This document shows positions 17,354 through 25,590 of a stretch of 64,000 nucleotides of DNA, piece after piece (position 1 is the stretch's first letter; each line of letters starts with the position of its first letter). The notes beneath the pieces were generated by a model. That model was not told where the DNA came from and made no database searches. It was given only the letters and a program-made list of their open reading frames with translations. The position numbers were made by a program, and so were the translations under genes. The DNA comes from Nocardioides potassii (lineage in GTDB: Bacteria > Actinomycetota > Actinomycetes > Propionibacteriales > Nocardioidaceae): contig NZ_JAKJHZ010000002.1 in NCBI RefSeq assembly GCF_021648885.1, positions 1 to 64,000 of the forward strand, written 5' to 3'.

Positions 17354-18700
17354 TCAGCGTGACCGCATCACCACGAGGTCACCGTGGGTCCCGTAGCCGA
17401 GCAGGTCGCCGCCGGTCCGGCTGCCGTCGAAGGTCACCATCACCCAGCCGTCGTCGACCGCGGCGAGCGTGGGCCAGGGCAGGTTGGTGGGGTAGGGCGC
17501 GGCGAGGACGCCGAGGTCCGTCATGTCGAGGTCGAGCACCGGGAACCTCGCCCGCACGCCTCGTCGCGAGTCGCGTCCGTCGCTGGCGAGCACGACCATC
17601 CGGCCGTCCACCTCGAGCAGGGTCGTGCCCTCGGTCGCCGTGCGGTCGACGGCAGCGGCGCGCAGCCGCAGCTCGTCGAGCGACGGTCCCGCCGCGAGCG
17701 CGGGATGGAAGTCGAAGAACCTCCGCGCGCTGACGAACCCCACGAGCCACTCGCCTGCTCCGTCCGGGGCGTCGCGGCGGACGAGGTGGGGGTCCCACGT
17801 GGCGATCGACGCCAGGCCGTCGGTCGGCAGCGGCAGCTCGCGGGTGTCGAGGACGTGCGTGCCGCGGAGGAGGTCGGCGTCGGACTCGGCGAGGGTGACC
17901 CGCAACCCCGCCGGCGTACGACGACCGGCGCGGGTCGTGGGGGTCTCGAAGTCACCCCACGTGCTGGTCGCCACCAGCCACCGTCCCTCGGTGCGGACCA
18001 GGTGGGTGGCGTGGTCACCGAAGACCCCGGGCCGGTCCGGTCGGCGGAAGAAGAGGTCGCCGGCGTGCTCGACCTCGAGGTCCGGGCCGAGGCGCCAGGT
18101 GCTGGTGTGGGCGGTGTCGAAGAAGCCGGGGCCTGCGGAGGTGGCGGTCAGCCACGTCGCGCCGTCCTCCCGCAGCGGGCGTCCGGTCTCGTCGGTGACG
18201 AACCGGACGTCGCGCAGCCCGAGCTGGCCGAAACCCCCGGCCGTCCCGCCGTGGTCCGGCAGCTCGACGCGCAGGTCGGCCAGCAGGGACTCGTCGCGGG
18301 TGTCGACGGTCTCGCGCAGGTCGTGGCGCGCGCGGGCCACCCACGAGCCGGCCTCGTGGACCCAGGCCGTCACGTGCGTGCCGGTGAGGGTCAGCCCCAG
18401 CTCGGTGGCCGTCTCCCGGGCCTGGTGGAAGCGCCGGCTGCGCAGCGCTCGTGTCGCCCCGCCGTCCGTGAGGGCCAGTGACACCGACCCGTCGCGCACC
18501 TCCGCCCGGATGCGGTGGCTGCCGAGGTGGATCGCCAGCGGCGACCGGTCCCGCGCGGCGGTCGTCGCGGCGACGTACGGCGCCACGGCGGGCATCGTGA
18601 CGACGCCGCCGGCAGTGGCGTCGACCCGGACCGCGCCGGGCGCGACGAGGTCGACCGGCCGCACCCGGCGGACGACCTCGAGGCGGGGGAGCTCGGGCAT
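17354..18700 (-). CDS. Hypothetical protein, possible beta-propeller glycosidase-like
   Basis: I do not recognise this 448-residue protein with certainty. It has repeating hydrophobic/aromatic strands with sequences such as [44 protein letters not shown] and [11 protein letters not shown], reminiscent of five-bladed propeller glycoside hydrolases (GH43/GH32-like), but the catalytic acids cannot be assigned. There is no signal peptide. The start ATG overlaps the stop of the upstream hexapeptide acyltransferase, which itself overlaps a glycosyltransferase. All three therefore form one operon that probably makes or modifies an envelope glycan. Confidence 0.7.
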   Translation of the reverse strand: MPELPRLEVVRRVRPVDLVAPGAVRVDATAGGVVTMPAVAPYVAATTAARDRSPLAIHLGSHRIRAEVRDGSVSLALTDGGATRALRSRRFHQARETATELGLTLTGTHVTAWVHEAGSWVARARHDLRETVDTRDESLLADLRVELPDHGGTAGGFGQLGLRDVRFVTDETGRPLREDGATWLTATSAGPGFFDTAHTSTWRLGPDLEVEHAGDLFFRRPDRPGVFGDHATHLVRTEGRWLVATSTWGDFETPTTRAGRRTPAGLRVTLAESDADLLRGTHVLDTRELPLPTDGLASIATWDPHLVRRDAPDGAGEWLVGFVSARRFFDFHPALAAGPSLDELRLRAAAVDRTATEGTTLLEVDGRMVVLASDGRDSRRGVRARFPVLDLDMTDLGVLAAPYPTNLPWPTLAAVDDGWVMVTFDGSRTGGDLLGYGTHGDLVVMRSR

Positions 18701-19359
18701 CACCGCGCCGGCACGCCCCGCACAGTCGTCCCGGGGGCGACGTCGCGCACCACGACCGAGCCGGCGCCGACCACGGCGCCCTCCCCGACCTCGGTGCCGG
18801 GCAGGACCTGGGCGCCGCTGCCGATCTGCGCGCCGCGTCGCAGCACCGGCGGCCCTGAGGGGCGCGACCCCATCGTCAGCCCCCCGTTGATGATGACCTG
18901 GGCGCCGAAGAAGCAGTCGTCCTCCACGACGACCCCGCTCGCGAGGCCGACGTAGCCCTGCATCCGGACCCGCTCGCCGAGGACGCAGTCGCGCCCGATC
19001 GTGCACGCGTGGCCGATCGAGGCGTCGGCCCCGACCTGCGAGCCCTCCCGGACCAGGCAGTGGTCGCCGAGCCAGCTGTGCGGGCCGAGGACGGCGCCGA
19101 CGTTGACCACGGTGAAGCACCCGACCACGGCGTCCTCCCCGATGACGGTGGGGGCGGGCGCGGGTGCGGGCGAGCCGGACCCACGGCCCATGCGCGGCTG
19201 CCGGCCGATCACCGCCCCGTCGTCGACCCGGCAGCCGTCGTGCAGCACGGTGCCCGCGTGCAGCACGACGTTGGCGCCCAGCTCGACACGGGCGCCGATC
19301 ACCACGTCGGGCGCGAGGAGGAGGTGCGGTGCGAGGTCCGACTGCCGCAGGTCAGTCAT
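18700..19359 (-). CDS. Hexapeptide-repeat acyltransferase (left-handed beta-helix)
   Basis: 219-residue protein built almost entirely of hexapeptide repeats ([LIV]GxxxxX pattern, for example VVIGARVELGANVVLHAGTV), which fold into the LpxA/WbbJ-type left-handed parallel beta-helix that acetylates or acylates sugars as a trimer. A proline/alanine-rich loop (APAPAPT near 65-72) interrupts the coils, and a His in IGHACTIG near 119 could be catalytic. It overlaps both neighbours (8 bases with the glycosyltransferase, 3 with the downstream gene), so all three act together. The acceptor sugar is unknown. Confidence 0.87.
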   Translation of the reverse strand: MTDLRQSDLAPHLLLAPDVVIGARVELGANVVLHAGTVLHDGCRVDDGAVIGRQPRMGRGSGSPAPAPAPTVIGEDAVVGCFTVVNVGAVLGPHSWLGDHCLVREGSQVGADASIGHACTIGRDCVLGERVRMQGYVGLASGVVVEDDCFFGAQVIINGGLTMGSRPSGPPVLRRGAQIGSGAQVLPGTEVGEGAVVGAGSVVVRDVAPGTTVRGVPAR

Positions 19360-20572
19360 CCTCGCCGCCCGGCTCGCCCGCGCCGCCGAGGCGGCGCACC
19401 TTGCGACGCAGCCGCCGGTTGCGCTGCTGGTAGTCGTCGACGCGTGCGCGGAGGTTGTCCAGCTCGGCCTCCGCGGCCCTCAGGAGGTCCGCGGCCTCCC
19501 AGGCCGACCTGCGCGCCTCGACGGCCTCGGCCTCGGCCGCGTCCGCCCGGTCGTTGACGCGCCGCGCCATCGCGCGCAGGCCGAACAGCTCGGCCTCGGC
19601 GGCCCACCGCCGTCCGATCTGGCGGCTCAGCTCCAGCTCGAGCGTCGGTGGTCGGCCCGGACCGGCCCCGATCGACGACAGCACCTCGAGGACGGACTGG
19701 GCGTGCATGCGGGCGTCGTGCTGGCGCAGGACCAGCTCGCGGCCCAGTCGCCCCCACTCCGGGTCGTAGGCCGCGATGTCGGCGGCCATCCGCGCGACGT
19801 CGAGGCCGGTGCCGCCGGTCTGCCCGGTGAAGCCGTCGGCCTCGATGGCCGGGTAGGTCTCCGGCGTGACCCAGCCGTCGCCGCCGAAGCTGTCGAAGAG
19901 GTAGGCGGGACGGCCGCACGCCATCGCCTCGAGGACCACCCGGCCCTTGCCGACGACGACGTCGACGTCGTTCATGCGCAGCTCGGGGGCCAGGTCGACG
20001 TCGTCGATGCCCAGCGACACCAGCTCGACGCCGTGGGCACCCCACGCGTCCTCGAGCGCCTGCCGGGGAGCTCCGTCGAGGTAGGAGCTGAGGACCAGGG
20101 CCCGTCGAGGCGGCGCGTGCGGCGCCGAGAGCGGGGAGAAGCGCTGCGTGTCGATCGGCTGCGTCAGTCGTACGACGCGGACGTCGGCGTTGAGCGCCTC
20201 GACCCGTCGTCGTACGCGGTCGTTCAGCACGATCACCGCGGTCGCGATGCCCGGCACGAGCGGTGGTTGCTGGAAGTCGAACAGCGAGCTGTGGCAGACG
20301 AACGCCTGCGGGACCCCCGGCCACGCGTGGGCCAGGTCGTGGGCGACGACACCGTCCTGCGTCACCACGGCGTCGGCCGGCTCCCCGAGGTCCTCGAGGC
20401 GGTCGACGGTGGTGATGCCCTGCTGTGCCGCGGACCGCGCCATGTCCCCGGCGGTGCGCGCGTAGATGCGCACGTCGTGGCCCAGGCGCACGAGGTTCTC
20501 ACCGAGGGTCAGGAGGTACGTCTGGCTGCCGCCGACCTCGTGGAACGCCGAGTTGGCCAGCACTATGCGCAC
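19352..20572 (-). CDS. Glycosyltransferase with C-terminal coiled coil
   Basis: GT-B-fold glycosyltransferase of 406 residues. The N-terminus VRIVLANSAFHEVGGSQTYL is typical of the GT4-like acceptor-binding domain, and the second half has VVVGKGRVVLEAMACGRPAYLFDS, matching the nucleotide-sugar-binding E(x7)E-like region. The last 80 residues are charged and heptad-like (about 320-400), a probable coiled coil ending in a basic RRLRRKVRRLGG tail. I chose the GTG at 20572 because GGAGGA precedes it by 5 bases; an ATG 42 bases upstream has no such site. It is first in the envelope-glycan operon. Confidence 0.85.
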   Translation of the reverse strand: MRIVLANSAFHEVGGSQTYLLTLGENLVRLGHDVRIYARTAGDMARSAAQQGITTVDRLEDLGEPADAVVTQDGVVAHDLAHAWPGVPQAFVCHSSLFDFQQPPLVPGIATAVIVLNDRVRRRVEALNADVRVVRLTQPIDTQRFSPLSAPHAPPRRALVLSSYLDGAPRQALEDAWGAHGVELVSLGIDDVDLAPELRMNDVDVVVGKGRVVLEAMACGRPAYLFDSFGGDGWVTPETYPAIEADGFTGQTGGTGLDVARMAADIAAYDPEWGRLGRELVLRQHDARMHAQSVLEVLSSIGAGPGRPPTLELELSRQIGRRWAAEAELFGLRAMARRVNDRADAAEAEAVEARRSAWEAADLLRAAEAELDNLRARVDDYQQRNRRLRRKVRRLGGAGEPGGEDD

Positions 20573-20642
20573 GGTGGTCCTCCGGGAGGTCGGCGGTGGT
20601 CGGTGGGCAGTCATCCTCGCGGACGGTCGTGGTGCGCAGAAA

Positions 20643-20673
20643 GGCCCCGACCGGGACGTGGTCGGGGCCTTCC
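20643..20673 (-). terminator. Terminator after tRNA-Phe
   Basis: On the minus strand GGCCCCGACC and GGTCGGGGCC form a perfect 10-base stem around a 7-base loop, followed by TTTC. It sits 13 bases past the tRNA-Phe 3' end and before the glycosyltransferase gene. Confidence 0.8.
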
Positions 20674-20681
20674 TGTGCTTG

Positions 20682-20755
20682 TGGGCAGGGGCGGGGTCGA
20701 ACCGCCGACCTATCACTTTTCAGGCGATCGCTCGTACCAACTGAGCTACCTGCCC
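20682..20755 (-). tRNA. tRNA-Phe (GAA)
   Basis: Full cloverleaf on the minus strand: acceptor GGGCAGG/CCTGCCC, D-arm GCTC/GAGC, anticodon stem ATCGC/GTGAT with loop CTGAAAA (anticodon GAA), T-arm GGCGG-TTCGACC-CCGCC, and discriminator A. CCA is not encoded. A strong hairpin terminator follows. Confidence 0.97.
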
Positions 20756-20811
20756 AAGCGGGACGAGGATACATGAGGGCGCCGGTGCACCCTGAATCGG
20801 CCCGGAACGGC

Positions 20812-22161
20812 TCAGTCCGTCGAGGACGGCACCGACGCGAGGGGGTCCGCGGGGAGCTCGAGCCAGAAGGTGGAGCCCGTCCCGGGGACCGACTCGCCCT
20901 GCACCGCGCCACCGTCGCGCTCGGCCATGGTGCGCGAGATCGTCAGCCCCAGGCCGGTGCCCTTGCGCCCGTCGGCCGCGAAGCGGACGAACGGCTCGAA
21001 GGCGCGCGAGAGCTGCTCGGCGTCGAGTCCGGGGCCGTCGTCGCGCACGACGATCCGCACCATCGGGTGGCCGCTCTCGCCGACGAGCCGGTCGGCGGAG
21101 ATGTGGACGGTGCCGCCGGCGGCGCGGTGGTGGTTGATGGCGTTGCCGACGAGGTTGGTCAGGATCTGGCGCACGGCGGACGCGTGGGCCCACACGGTCA
21201 CAGCGGGGTCGATGTCGACGGTCATCTCCACCGAGCCGGTGGCGGCGGGCGAGAGGTGCCAGTGCACGACGTCGGCGACGGCGTCGGCGACCCCGACCTG
21301 GGTGCGGCCGTCGTCGCCGGCGAGGGTGCGGCCGGCGCCGAGCAGGCTGTCGACGATGGCGAGCAGCTGCTCGGACGCGCGCACGATCCGCGGACCGTCG
21401 CGCAGCACCCCGGACACGACGTCGTCGGGGGTGCCGTGCTCGGCGTCGTCGATGAGGCCCTCCGTGTAGCCGAGGACCGCCGTCACCGGCGTGCGCAGCT
21501 CGTGCCCGACCGCGCCGAAGAGCTGCTGGTAGCCCAGCTGCGCCTCGGCGCTGGCGTCCAGCGCCTCGGCGAGCGCACGCCGGGCCTGCTCGAGGGTCAG
21601 CCGGGAGGTGATCGCAGCCGTGAGCAGCCGGAAGTCGTCGAGCAGCTGCGCGGGCCACGCGCCGGCCTCGTCGCACGACAGCGACATGCTGCCGAACATC
21701 CCCCCGCGCGAGCGGAACGAGGTAGCGACGAAGCTGCCGACCCCCTCGCGCTCGAGCTGGTCGCGGTCCTCGGCCGCCTCCGGGGGGAGGAGCGCGCGAT
21801 CGGTCAGGACGACCATGCGGCTCTCGCGTCCGCGCTGGGAGAGCCACGGCATCGTCAGCGCCGCCTCGGGGCCGGCCCCCGGCGGTGGCAGGAGGGTGCG
21901 GGTCGACCCCGGCGGTGTCCACTCGCGCACCCACGCCCGACCGCCGAGCTGGATCCACCTGCTCGGGTCGTCGGGGGTGAAGCTGGTCAGGACGGCGGTG
22001 ACGGTCTGGACGCGCGGCTCGGCCAGGAGGTGGTCGACGGTGCGCTGCAGCGCCTCCTCGAGGGCGAGGTCCTCGTCGACGACCTCGGCGGCGAGGGCGG
22101 CGGCGGTCGCGGAGACCGGGCCCGCGGCGACGCTGGTCTGCAGCGCGGAGTCCTCGCTCAC
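20812..22161 (-). CDS. Cytosolic sensor histidine kinase (GAF-HisKA-HATPase)
   Basis: 449-residue kinase with no transmembrane segment. The N-terminal 200 residues look like a GAF-type sensor. The phospho-acceptor H-box is GAVGHELRTPVTAVLGY (His near 229), the N-box is LTNLVGNAINHH near 347, and the G-boxes DDGPGLD and GTGLGLT are near 392 and 420. The GTG start overlaps the P450 stop by 4 bases and is preceded by GAGGAGG, so kinase and P450 are translationally coupled. A single-domain response regulator is encoded about 1.4 kb upstream on the same strand and is the obvious partner. The signal is unknown. Confidence 0.88.
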   Translation of the reverse strand: MSEDSALQTSVAAGPVSATAAALAAEVVDEDLALEEALQRTVDHLLAEPRVQTVTAVLTSFTPDDPSRWIQLGGRAWVREWTPPGSTRTLLPPPGAGPEAALTMPWLSQRGRESRMVVLTDRALLPPEAAEDRDQLEREGVGSFVATSFRSRGGMFGSMSLSCDEAGAWPAQLLDDFRLLTAAITSRLTLEQARRALAEALDASAEAQLGYQQLFGAVGHELRTPVTAVLGYTEGLIDDAEHGTPDDVVSGVLRDGPRIVRASEQLLAIVDSLLGAGRTLAGDDGRTQVGVADAVADVVHWHLSPAATGSVEMTVDIDPAVTVWAHASAVRQILTNLVGNAINHHRAAGGTVHISADRLVGESGHPMVRIVVRDDGPGLDAEQLSRAFEPFVRFAADGRKGTGLGLTISRTMAERDGGAVQGESVPGTGSTFWLELPADPLASVPSSTD

Positions 22162-23297
22162 AGAGACCCTCCTCGCCCCGCGTCGTCGACGGCGTCGTCG
22201 ATCGTCAGGAGACACGGTAGCGGTGCGATGCCCCGGCTCTGGTCGATCCCCACGTGCCCCGCGAGGCCCAGCCGGTGCCGGCCCGCCCACGTCGCGAGGT
22301 GCACGAGCTGGGCGAGCCCGAGCGTCCTCCCGGGGCAGGCGTGTGGACCGGCGCCGAACGGCAGCCACGCCCCGGGGCGGTGGGACCCGTCGGTCCATCG
22401 GGACGGGTCGAACCCGGCGAGCGCGTCCGGGTCACCGGGCACCAGCTCGGGGAGCCGGCCGAGGAGCAGCGGGCTCACCAGGACGACGCGTCCGGCCGGG
22501 ACCTCCGTGCCGGCGAGGTCGACCGGCTCCGTGGTGATGCGGGCCGTGACCCACGTCGGTGGCGTCAGCCGCAGCGTCTCCCAGACCGCGTGCAGCGGAT
22601 CGCGGTCGGGGTCCTCCGCGGTGTCGGCGGGGTGCGCGGCGAGCCAGGCGAGCAGCCACGCGCCCGCGGCGATCGGGACCTGCACGCCCGCGGCGAGCAT
22701 GGTCGCGACCTGCTCGGGCGGCGTCGCGAGGTCGGGCACGGCCCTCAGGGCGTCGTCGAGGGCGAAGCGGGCGTCGCGCTCGGCACGCCTGGCGCGGCTC
22801 CATCGACCGGGCGGTCGCCGCGCGGAGATGACGGGTGCGAGCGCGTCGATCCACGCGAGGGTCAGGTCGGCGACCCGGTCGCGGGTGGGCACGTCGGTGA
22901 CGAGCACCGCCGCCACCGTCGAGCGGGCCACCGGACGCCGCAGCAGCACCGTGGCGTCGTACGGCGTCCCGGGGGCGGTGCGGTCGTGCTCGGCGATCGC
23001 CGAATGCCACTCCGTCTCGAGCACCTCGCGTCCCCTGGCCACCTCGGCGGGGGTGAGGGGAGGGAGCACGACGTGGCCCGAGCGGGTCTCGCCCCGGCTG
23101 GCCGAGAGGTCGCCGCTGCGGCTCACGTCACCGGGGAAGTCGAAGCGGTCGGGCTCGGTCAGCACCCGCCGCGCGAGCGCGGGCGTGGTGACCAGCCACG
23201 GTCCGTGGGGGCCGAGGGCGACGGCCCCCGACCGTGGGGCCGAGAGGACAGCGCCGAGCCGGCCACCGGCCGACTCGACGCTGTCCAGGTGCATCAC
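22158..23297 (-). CDS. Cytochrome P450, atypical I-helix
   Basis: 379-residue heme-thiolate enzyme. The heme loop PFGAGPHACPG gives the axial ligand Cys321, and the ExxR pair is E240-T-L-R243. The I-helix stretch (about 198-215, TMLAAGVQVPIAAG) lacks the usual acid-alcohol pair that delivers protons for O2 cleavage, so ordinary hydroxylation may not be its chemistry. It lies 48 bases downstream of a 31-codon peptide gene with a Tyr-Tyr-Leu-Trp segment, and ahead of a coupled histidine kinase. Macrocyclisation of that peptide is the leading hypothesis. The start is GTG, or the ATG that follows it at once; no ribosome site is clear. Confidence 0.9.
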   Translation of the reverse strand: MMHLDSVESAGGRLGAVLSAPRSGAVALGPHGPWLVTTPALARRVLTEPDRFDFPGDVSRSGDLSASRGETRSGHVVLPPLTPAEVARGREVLETEWHSAIAEHDRTAPGTPYDATVLLRRPVARSTVAAVLVTDVPTRDRVADLTLAWIDALAPVISARRPPGRWSRARRAERDARFALDDALRAVPDLATPPEQVATMLAAGVQVPIAAGAWLLAWLAAHPADTAEDPDRDPLHAVWETLRLTPPTWVTARITTEPVDLAGTEVPAGRVVLVSPLLLGRLPELVPGDPDALAGFDPSRWTDGSHRPGAWLPFGAGPHACPGRTLGLAQLVHLATWAGRHRLGLAGHVGIDQSRGIAPLPCLLTIDDAVDDAGRGGSL

Positions 23298-23345
23298 GGT
23301 GTGAGCATCACTGTCGATGCCTCACGTCCGAGTGCCGGACCAGCC

Positions 23346-23441
23346 TCAGCGACGGCCGGGGGCCGGACGCCACAGGTAGTAGGACTGCAGCTGGTTGTTG
23401 GCACGGGCGGACTCGATGCGGGTGCGGATGCGGTTCATCAT
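23346..23441 (-). CDS. Small peptide, candidate P450-modified RiPP precursor
   Basis: 31-residue peptide with double ATG, preceded by GGAGAAGAAATC, a convincing ribosome site. The first part is an Arg-rich amphipathic helix-like leader (residues 3-16, NRIRTRIESARANN). Then comes QLQSYYLW (17-24) with three clustered aromatic residues, and a basic tail RPAPGRR (25-31). Short leader, aromatic core and adjacent P450 recall biarylitide, cittilin and atropopeptide pathways, whose P450s crosslink Tyr/Trp/His side chains. The extra C-terminal tail would have to be trimmed. It could instead be a signal peptide sensed by the neighbouring kinase. No homolog search was possible. Confidence 0.6.
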   Translation of the reverse strand: MMNRIRTRIESARANNQLQSYYLWRPAPGRR

Positions 23442-23540
23442 GATTTCTTCTCCAGGGGGATTGCCGAGAAGCACGGTCGGTCGACCGCGCCCCGACGCCA
23501 CCCGGAGTCCGAACCCCCGTGAAGCTGTCAGGGTCGGGAG

Positions 23541-23933
23541 TCAGGACTCCACGTCGGGCAGCGTCTCGGCAATCAGATCAGTCAATTGCTGAATCCGCAG
23601 CGGCTTCTGCATGACTGTCTCAACTCCGAGCTCCTGGAGGGCCGCTCGGTGCTCCCCTGCCCAGGCGCTGATCACGACCACGCGCATCTCCGCGCCCACC
23701 TCCGGGTGGTCCCGCATCCAGCGCACCACCTCGACGCCGTTCATCCGCGGCATGGTGAGGTCGAGGAGCATCACGTCGAAGGTCTCGTGCTGCATCCGCT
23801 CGACGGCCTCGAGGCCGTCGTTGGCGGTGGTGGCCTCGTGGCCCGCGCGGCGGACCAGGCGGCAGAACACGTCGCGGATGTCCTCGTTGTCGTCGACAAC
23901 GAGGAAGCGCAGCTGTCGTGCCCCCGTGCTCAC
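23541..23933 (-). CDS. Single-domain response regulator
   Basis: 130-residue CheY-like receiver with no output domain. The acidic pair is in FLVVDDNEDI (residues 10-19), the phospho-acceptor Asp in VMLLDLTMPRMNG near 60, the switch Ser in VVISAW near 89, and the invariant Lys in MQKPL near 110. The likely partner is the coupled histidine kinase two genes downstream. Without a DNA-binding domain it would act by protein contact or as a phosphate relay. It is first in the minus-strand group RR, peptide, P450, kinase; 99 bases separate it from the peptide gene. Confidence 0.92.
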   Translation of the reverse strand: MSTGARQLRFLVVDDNEDIRDVFCRLVRRAGHEATTANDGLEAVERMQHETFDVMLLDLTMPRMNGVEVVRWMRDHPEVGAEMRVVVISAWAGEHRAALQELGVETVMQKPLRIQQLTDLIAETLPDVES

Positions 23934-24098
23934 TCGGCAAGGCTAGTCAAACTTCGGGGCATCTCGTGGCAAGTCTCAGCCAACTTTCGACCAATGTCGG
24001 CGTGTCGTGGTCCTCGACGGACGCCGACGGGCGGGTTTGGGGGCCCGCTCGCGGATGCCCCTATGCTGATGCCGTCTGACGGTTCGCCCGGCAGGCTG

Positions 24099-24171
24099 GC
24101 CCCCATCGTCTAGCGGCCCAGGACCCCGCCCTTTCACGGCGGTAGCGCCGGTTCGAATCCGGTTGGGGGTG
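24099..24171 (+). tRNA. tRNA-Glu (TTC)
   Basis: Cloverleaf on the plus strand: acceptor GCCCCCA/TGGGGGT, anticodon stem CCGCC/GGCGG with loop CTTTCAC (anticodon TTC), T-arm GCCGG-TTCGAAT-CCGGT and discriminator G. CCA is not encoded. A -10-like TATGCT at 24062-24067 lies about 30 bases upstream of the tRNA. Confidence 0.96.
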
Positions 24172-24279
24172 CGACCGGTCCCGTGCCCGACGCCGATTCG
24201 TGGTCGCGGAAGGGCATGGGTTAGAGTTCCACCCGCTCCACCAGCACCACCGGAGGAGCACGAAGCAGCAGCATCACGA

Positions 24280-24353
24280 GGCCCCGTAGCGCAGTTGGTT
24301 AGCGCGCCGCCCTGTCACGGCGGAGGCCGCGGGTTCGAGTCCCGTCGGGGTCG
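24280..24353 (+). tRNA. tRNA-Asp (GTC)
   Basis: Cloverleaf: acceptor GGCCCCG/CGGGGTC, D-arm with GTTGGTTAG, anticodon stem CCGCC/GGCGG with loop CTGTCAC (anticodon GTC), and T-arm GCGGG-TTCGAGT-CCCGT. CCA follows directly (24354-24356). It lies 108 bases after tRNA-Glu and just before a strong hairpin. Confidence 0.97.
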
Positions 24354-24365
24354 CCAACGCATGCC

Positions 24366-24397
24366 ACACAGGCTGAGCCGCCAGGCTCAGCCTGTGT
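24366..24397 (+). terminator. Terminator after tRNA-Asp
   Basis: Perfect 14-base stem ACACAGGCTGAGCC/GGCTCAGCCTGTGT around loop GCCA, 12 bases past the tRNA-Asp 3' end, followed by CGCATTT. Confidence 0.8.
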
Positions 24398-24458
24398 CGC
24401 ATTTCGGGCACGGTGGCGGACAGGACGGGCGGTTTCCTGCCGCTCCTAGGGTGTCTCC

Positions 24459-24812
24459 ATGCCGATCGACCTCGATCCCGTCGCCTTCGACGCCGTGGTC
24501 GGCCGCGCGCTCGACGGCCTGCCGGACGACCTCGCGCGGCTGGTGGACAACGTGGTCGTGCTCGTCGAGCCGGACGCCCCCGAGGACGACCCGGACCTGC
24601 TCGGCCTCTACGACGGACTCGCGCTCACCGATCGACCGGCCAACCACGCCGGCATGCTGCCGGACCGGATCCTGCTGTTCCGCGGCCCGCTCCTCGACAT
24701 GGCCGACACCGTCGAGGACCTCGAGGAGGAGGTCCGCATCACCGTGGTGCACGAGGTGGCGCACCACTTCGGGCTCGACGACGCGCGGCTCCACGAGCTC
24801 GGCTGGGGTTGA
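24459..24812 (+). CDS. Zincin-fold metallopeptidase family protein
   Basis: 117-residue protein of the 'possible zincin' (DUF1025/PF06262) family. The zinc motif HEVAHHFGLDD is near residues 94-104 (HExxH), and a downstream His/Glu in RLHELG near 110 is the likely third ligand. Upstream is a conserved acidic segment (DAPEDDPDLLGLY). No peptide substrate is known for these small widespread proteins. No signal peptide, so probably cytoplasmic. It stands alone between the tRNA terminator and the convergent CrcB pair. Confidence 0.88.
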   Translation: MPIDLDPVAFDAVVGRALDGLPDDLARLVDNVVVLVEPDAPEDDPDLLGLYDGLALTDRPANHAGMLPDRILLFRGPLLDMADTVEDLEEEVRITVVHEVAHHFGLDDARLHELGWG

Positions 24813-24839
24813 GCGGCTCGAATTTTGCCGACCGCTGGC

Positions 24840-25175
24840 CTAGCCCACGAGCCCGGCGAGGCTCCAGCCGACCGCACACGCCCCGACCGACAGCACGGCC
24901 GTGGCCACGACGTACGCCGTCGCGGCGCGTGCCGGCCGCTCGACCGCCTGCACCGCGAAGGTGGAGAACGACGTGAAGCCGCCGCAGAACCCGGTGCCGA
25001 GCAGCGCCCACCCGGCGTCGCCCAGCGACAGGGCAGCCAGCACGCCGAACAGTCCCGAGCCGAGGGTGTTGACCAGCAGCATCCCGGCCGGGAACCTCCC
25101 GTCCAGGAGCTGGCCGATCGCGTAGCGCAGGGGCGCCCCCACGGCCGCGCCGAGGGCGACGAGCAACGCCGTCAT
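24840..25175 (-). CDS. crcB: Fluoride channel subunit CrcB
   Basis: Fluoride exporter/channel of the CrcB/Fluc family, 111 residues, four hydrophobic helices. It contains the family signature GFCGGFTSFSTF near residues 62-73 (pore Thr/Ser/Phe residues) and NTLGS near 36. Fluc channels are dual-topology dimers; gram-positive bacteria often use two different subunits, and the second lies 13 bases upstream. They are transcribed with an RsbW-like ATPase gene, with no room for a fluoride riboswitch directly before either crcB gene. Confidence 0.95.
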   Translation of the reverse strand: MTALLVALGAAVGAPLRYAIGQLLDGRFPAGMLLVNTLGSGLFGVLAALSLGDAGWALLGTGFCGGFTSFSTFAVQAVERPARAATAYVVATAVLSVGACAVGWSLAGLVG

Positions 25176-25188
25176 GCCGTGGGGTTAT

Positions 25189-25590
25189 TCACTCGACGGC
25201 TCCCGGCGGCTCGGCCCGGTGCGCCAGGTGCCGACCGAGGGCGGCGGCGGCGAGCCCGGCGGCGAGCGTCAGCGCCAGGACGGCCCCGGCGAGGCCGACG
25301 TGGCCGGTGTCCGCGAGCCCGCGCACCTGGCCCGCCCACGCCGACACCGTGGTGAACCCGCCGAGCACGCCGGGTCCGAGGGCGGCCGCGACCCTGCGTG
25401 AGCGCCGTACGACGGCCAGGGCGGGCAGCACGCCGAGGACGAACGCACCGACGACGTTGATCGCGAGCGTCGGCCACGGGAACAACGTGTCCGGCGCGGC
25501 CGTGTCGACAGCGAGGCGGAGCAGGGCGCCGACCGCACCTCCTGCCGCGACGACGGCGAGGTCGGTGGCGGCGAGGTGGCGCGTGCTCAC
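25189..25590 (-). CDS. crcB: Fluoride channel subunit CrcB (second)
   Basis: Second CrcB subunit, 133 residues, four hydrophobic helices with NVVGAF near 47 and LGGFTTVSAWAG near 80, the equivalent of the GGFTSFSTF signature with substitutions at the phenylalanines. That divergence fits an obligate heterodimer with its downstream partner. The GTG start overlaps the stop of the ATPase-domain gene by 4 bases. The C-terminus carries a His/Arg-rich tail (GRHLAHRAEP). Confidence 0.93.
   Translation of the reverse strand: MSTRHLAATDLAVVAAGGAVGALLRLAVDTAAPDTLFPWPTLAINVVGAFVLGVLPALAVVRRSRRVAAALGPGVLGGFTTVSAWAGQVRGLADTGHVGLAGAVLALTLAAGLAAAALGRHLAHRAEPPGAVE

Noticed and set aside
24218..24246. Sequence resembling the 3' end of a tRNA (GTTCCACCCGCTCCACCA)
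   Set aside because: No matching acceptor or anticodon arm upstream and no canonical TTCxA T-loop; chance similarity or a decayed remnant, not reportable.
25176..25190. Possible fluoride riboswitch before crcB
   Set aside because: Only 13 bases separate the two crcB genes and the first overlaps the ATPase gene; no room for the aptamer.
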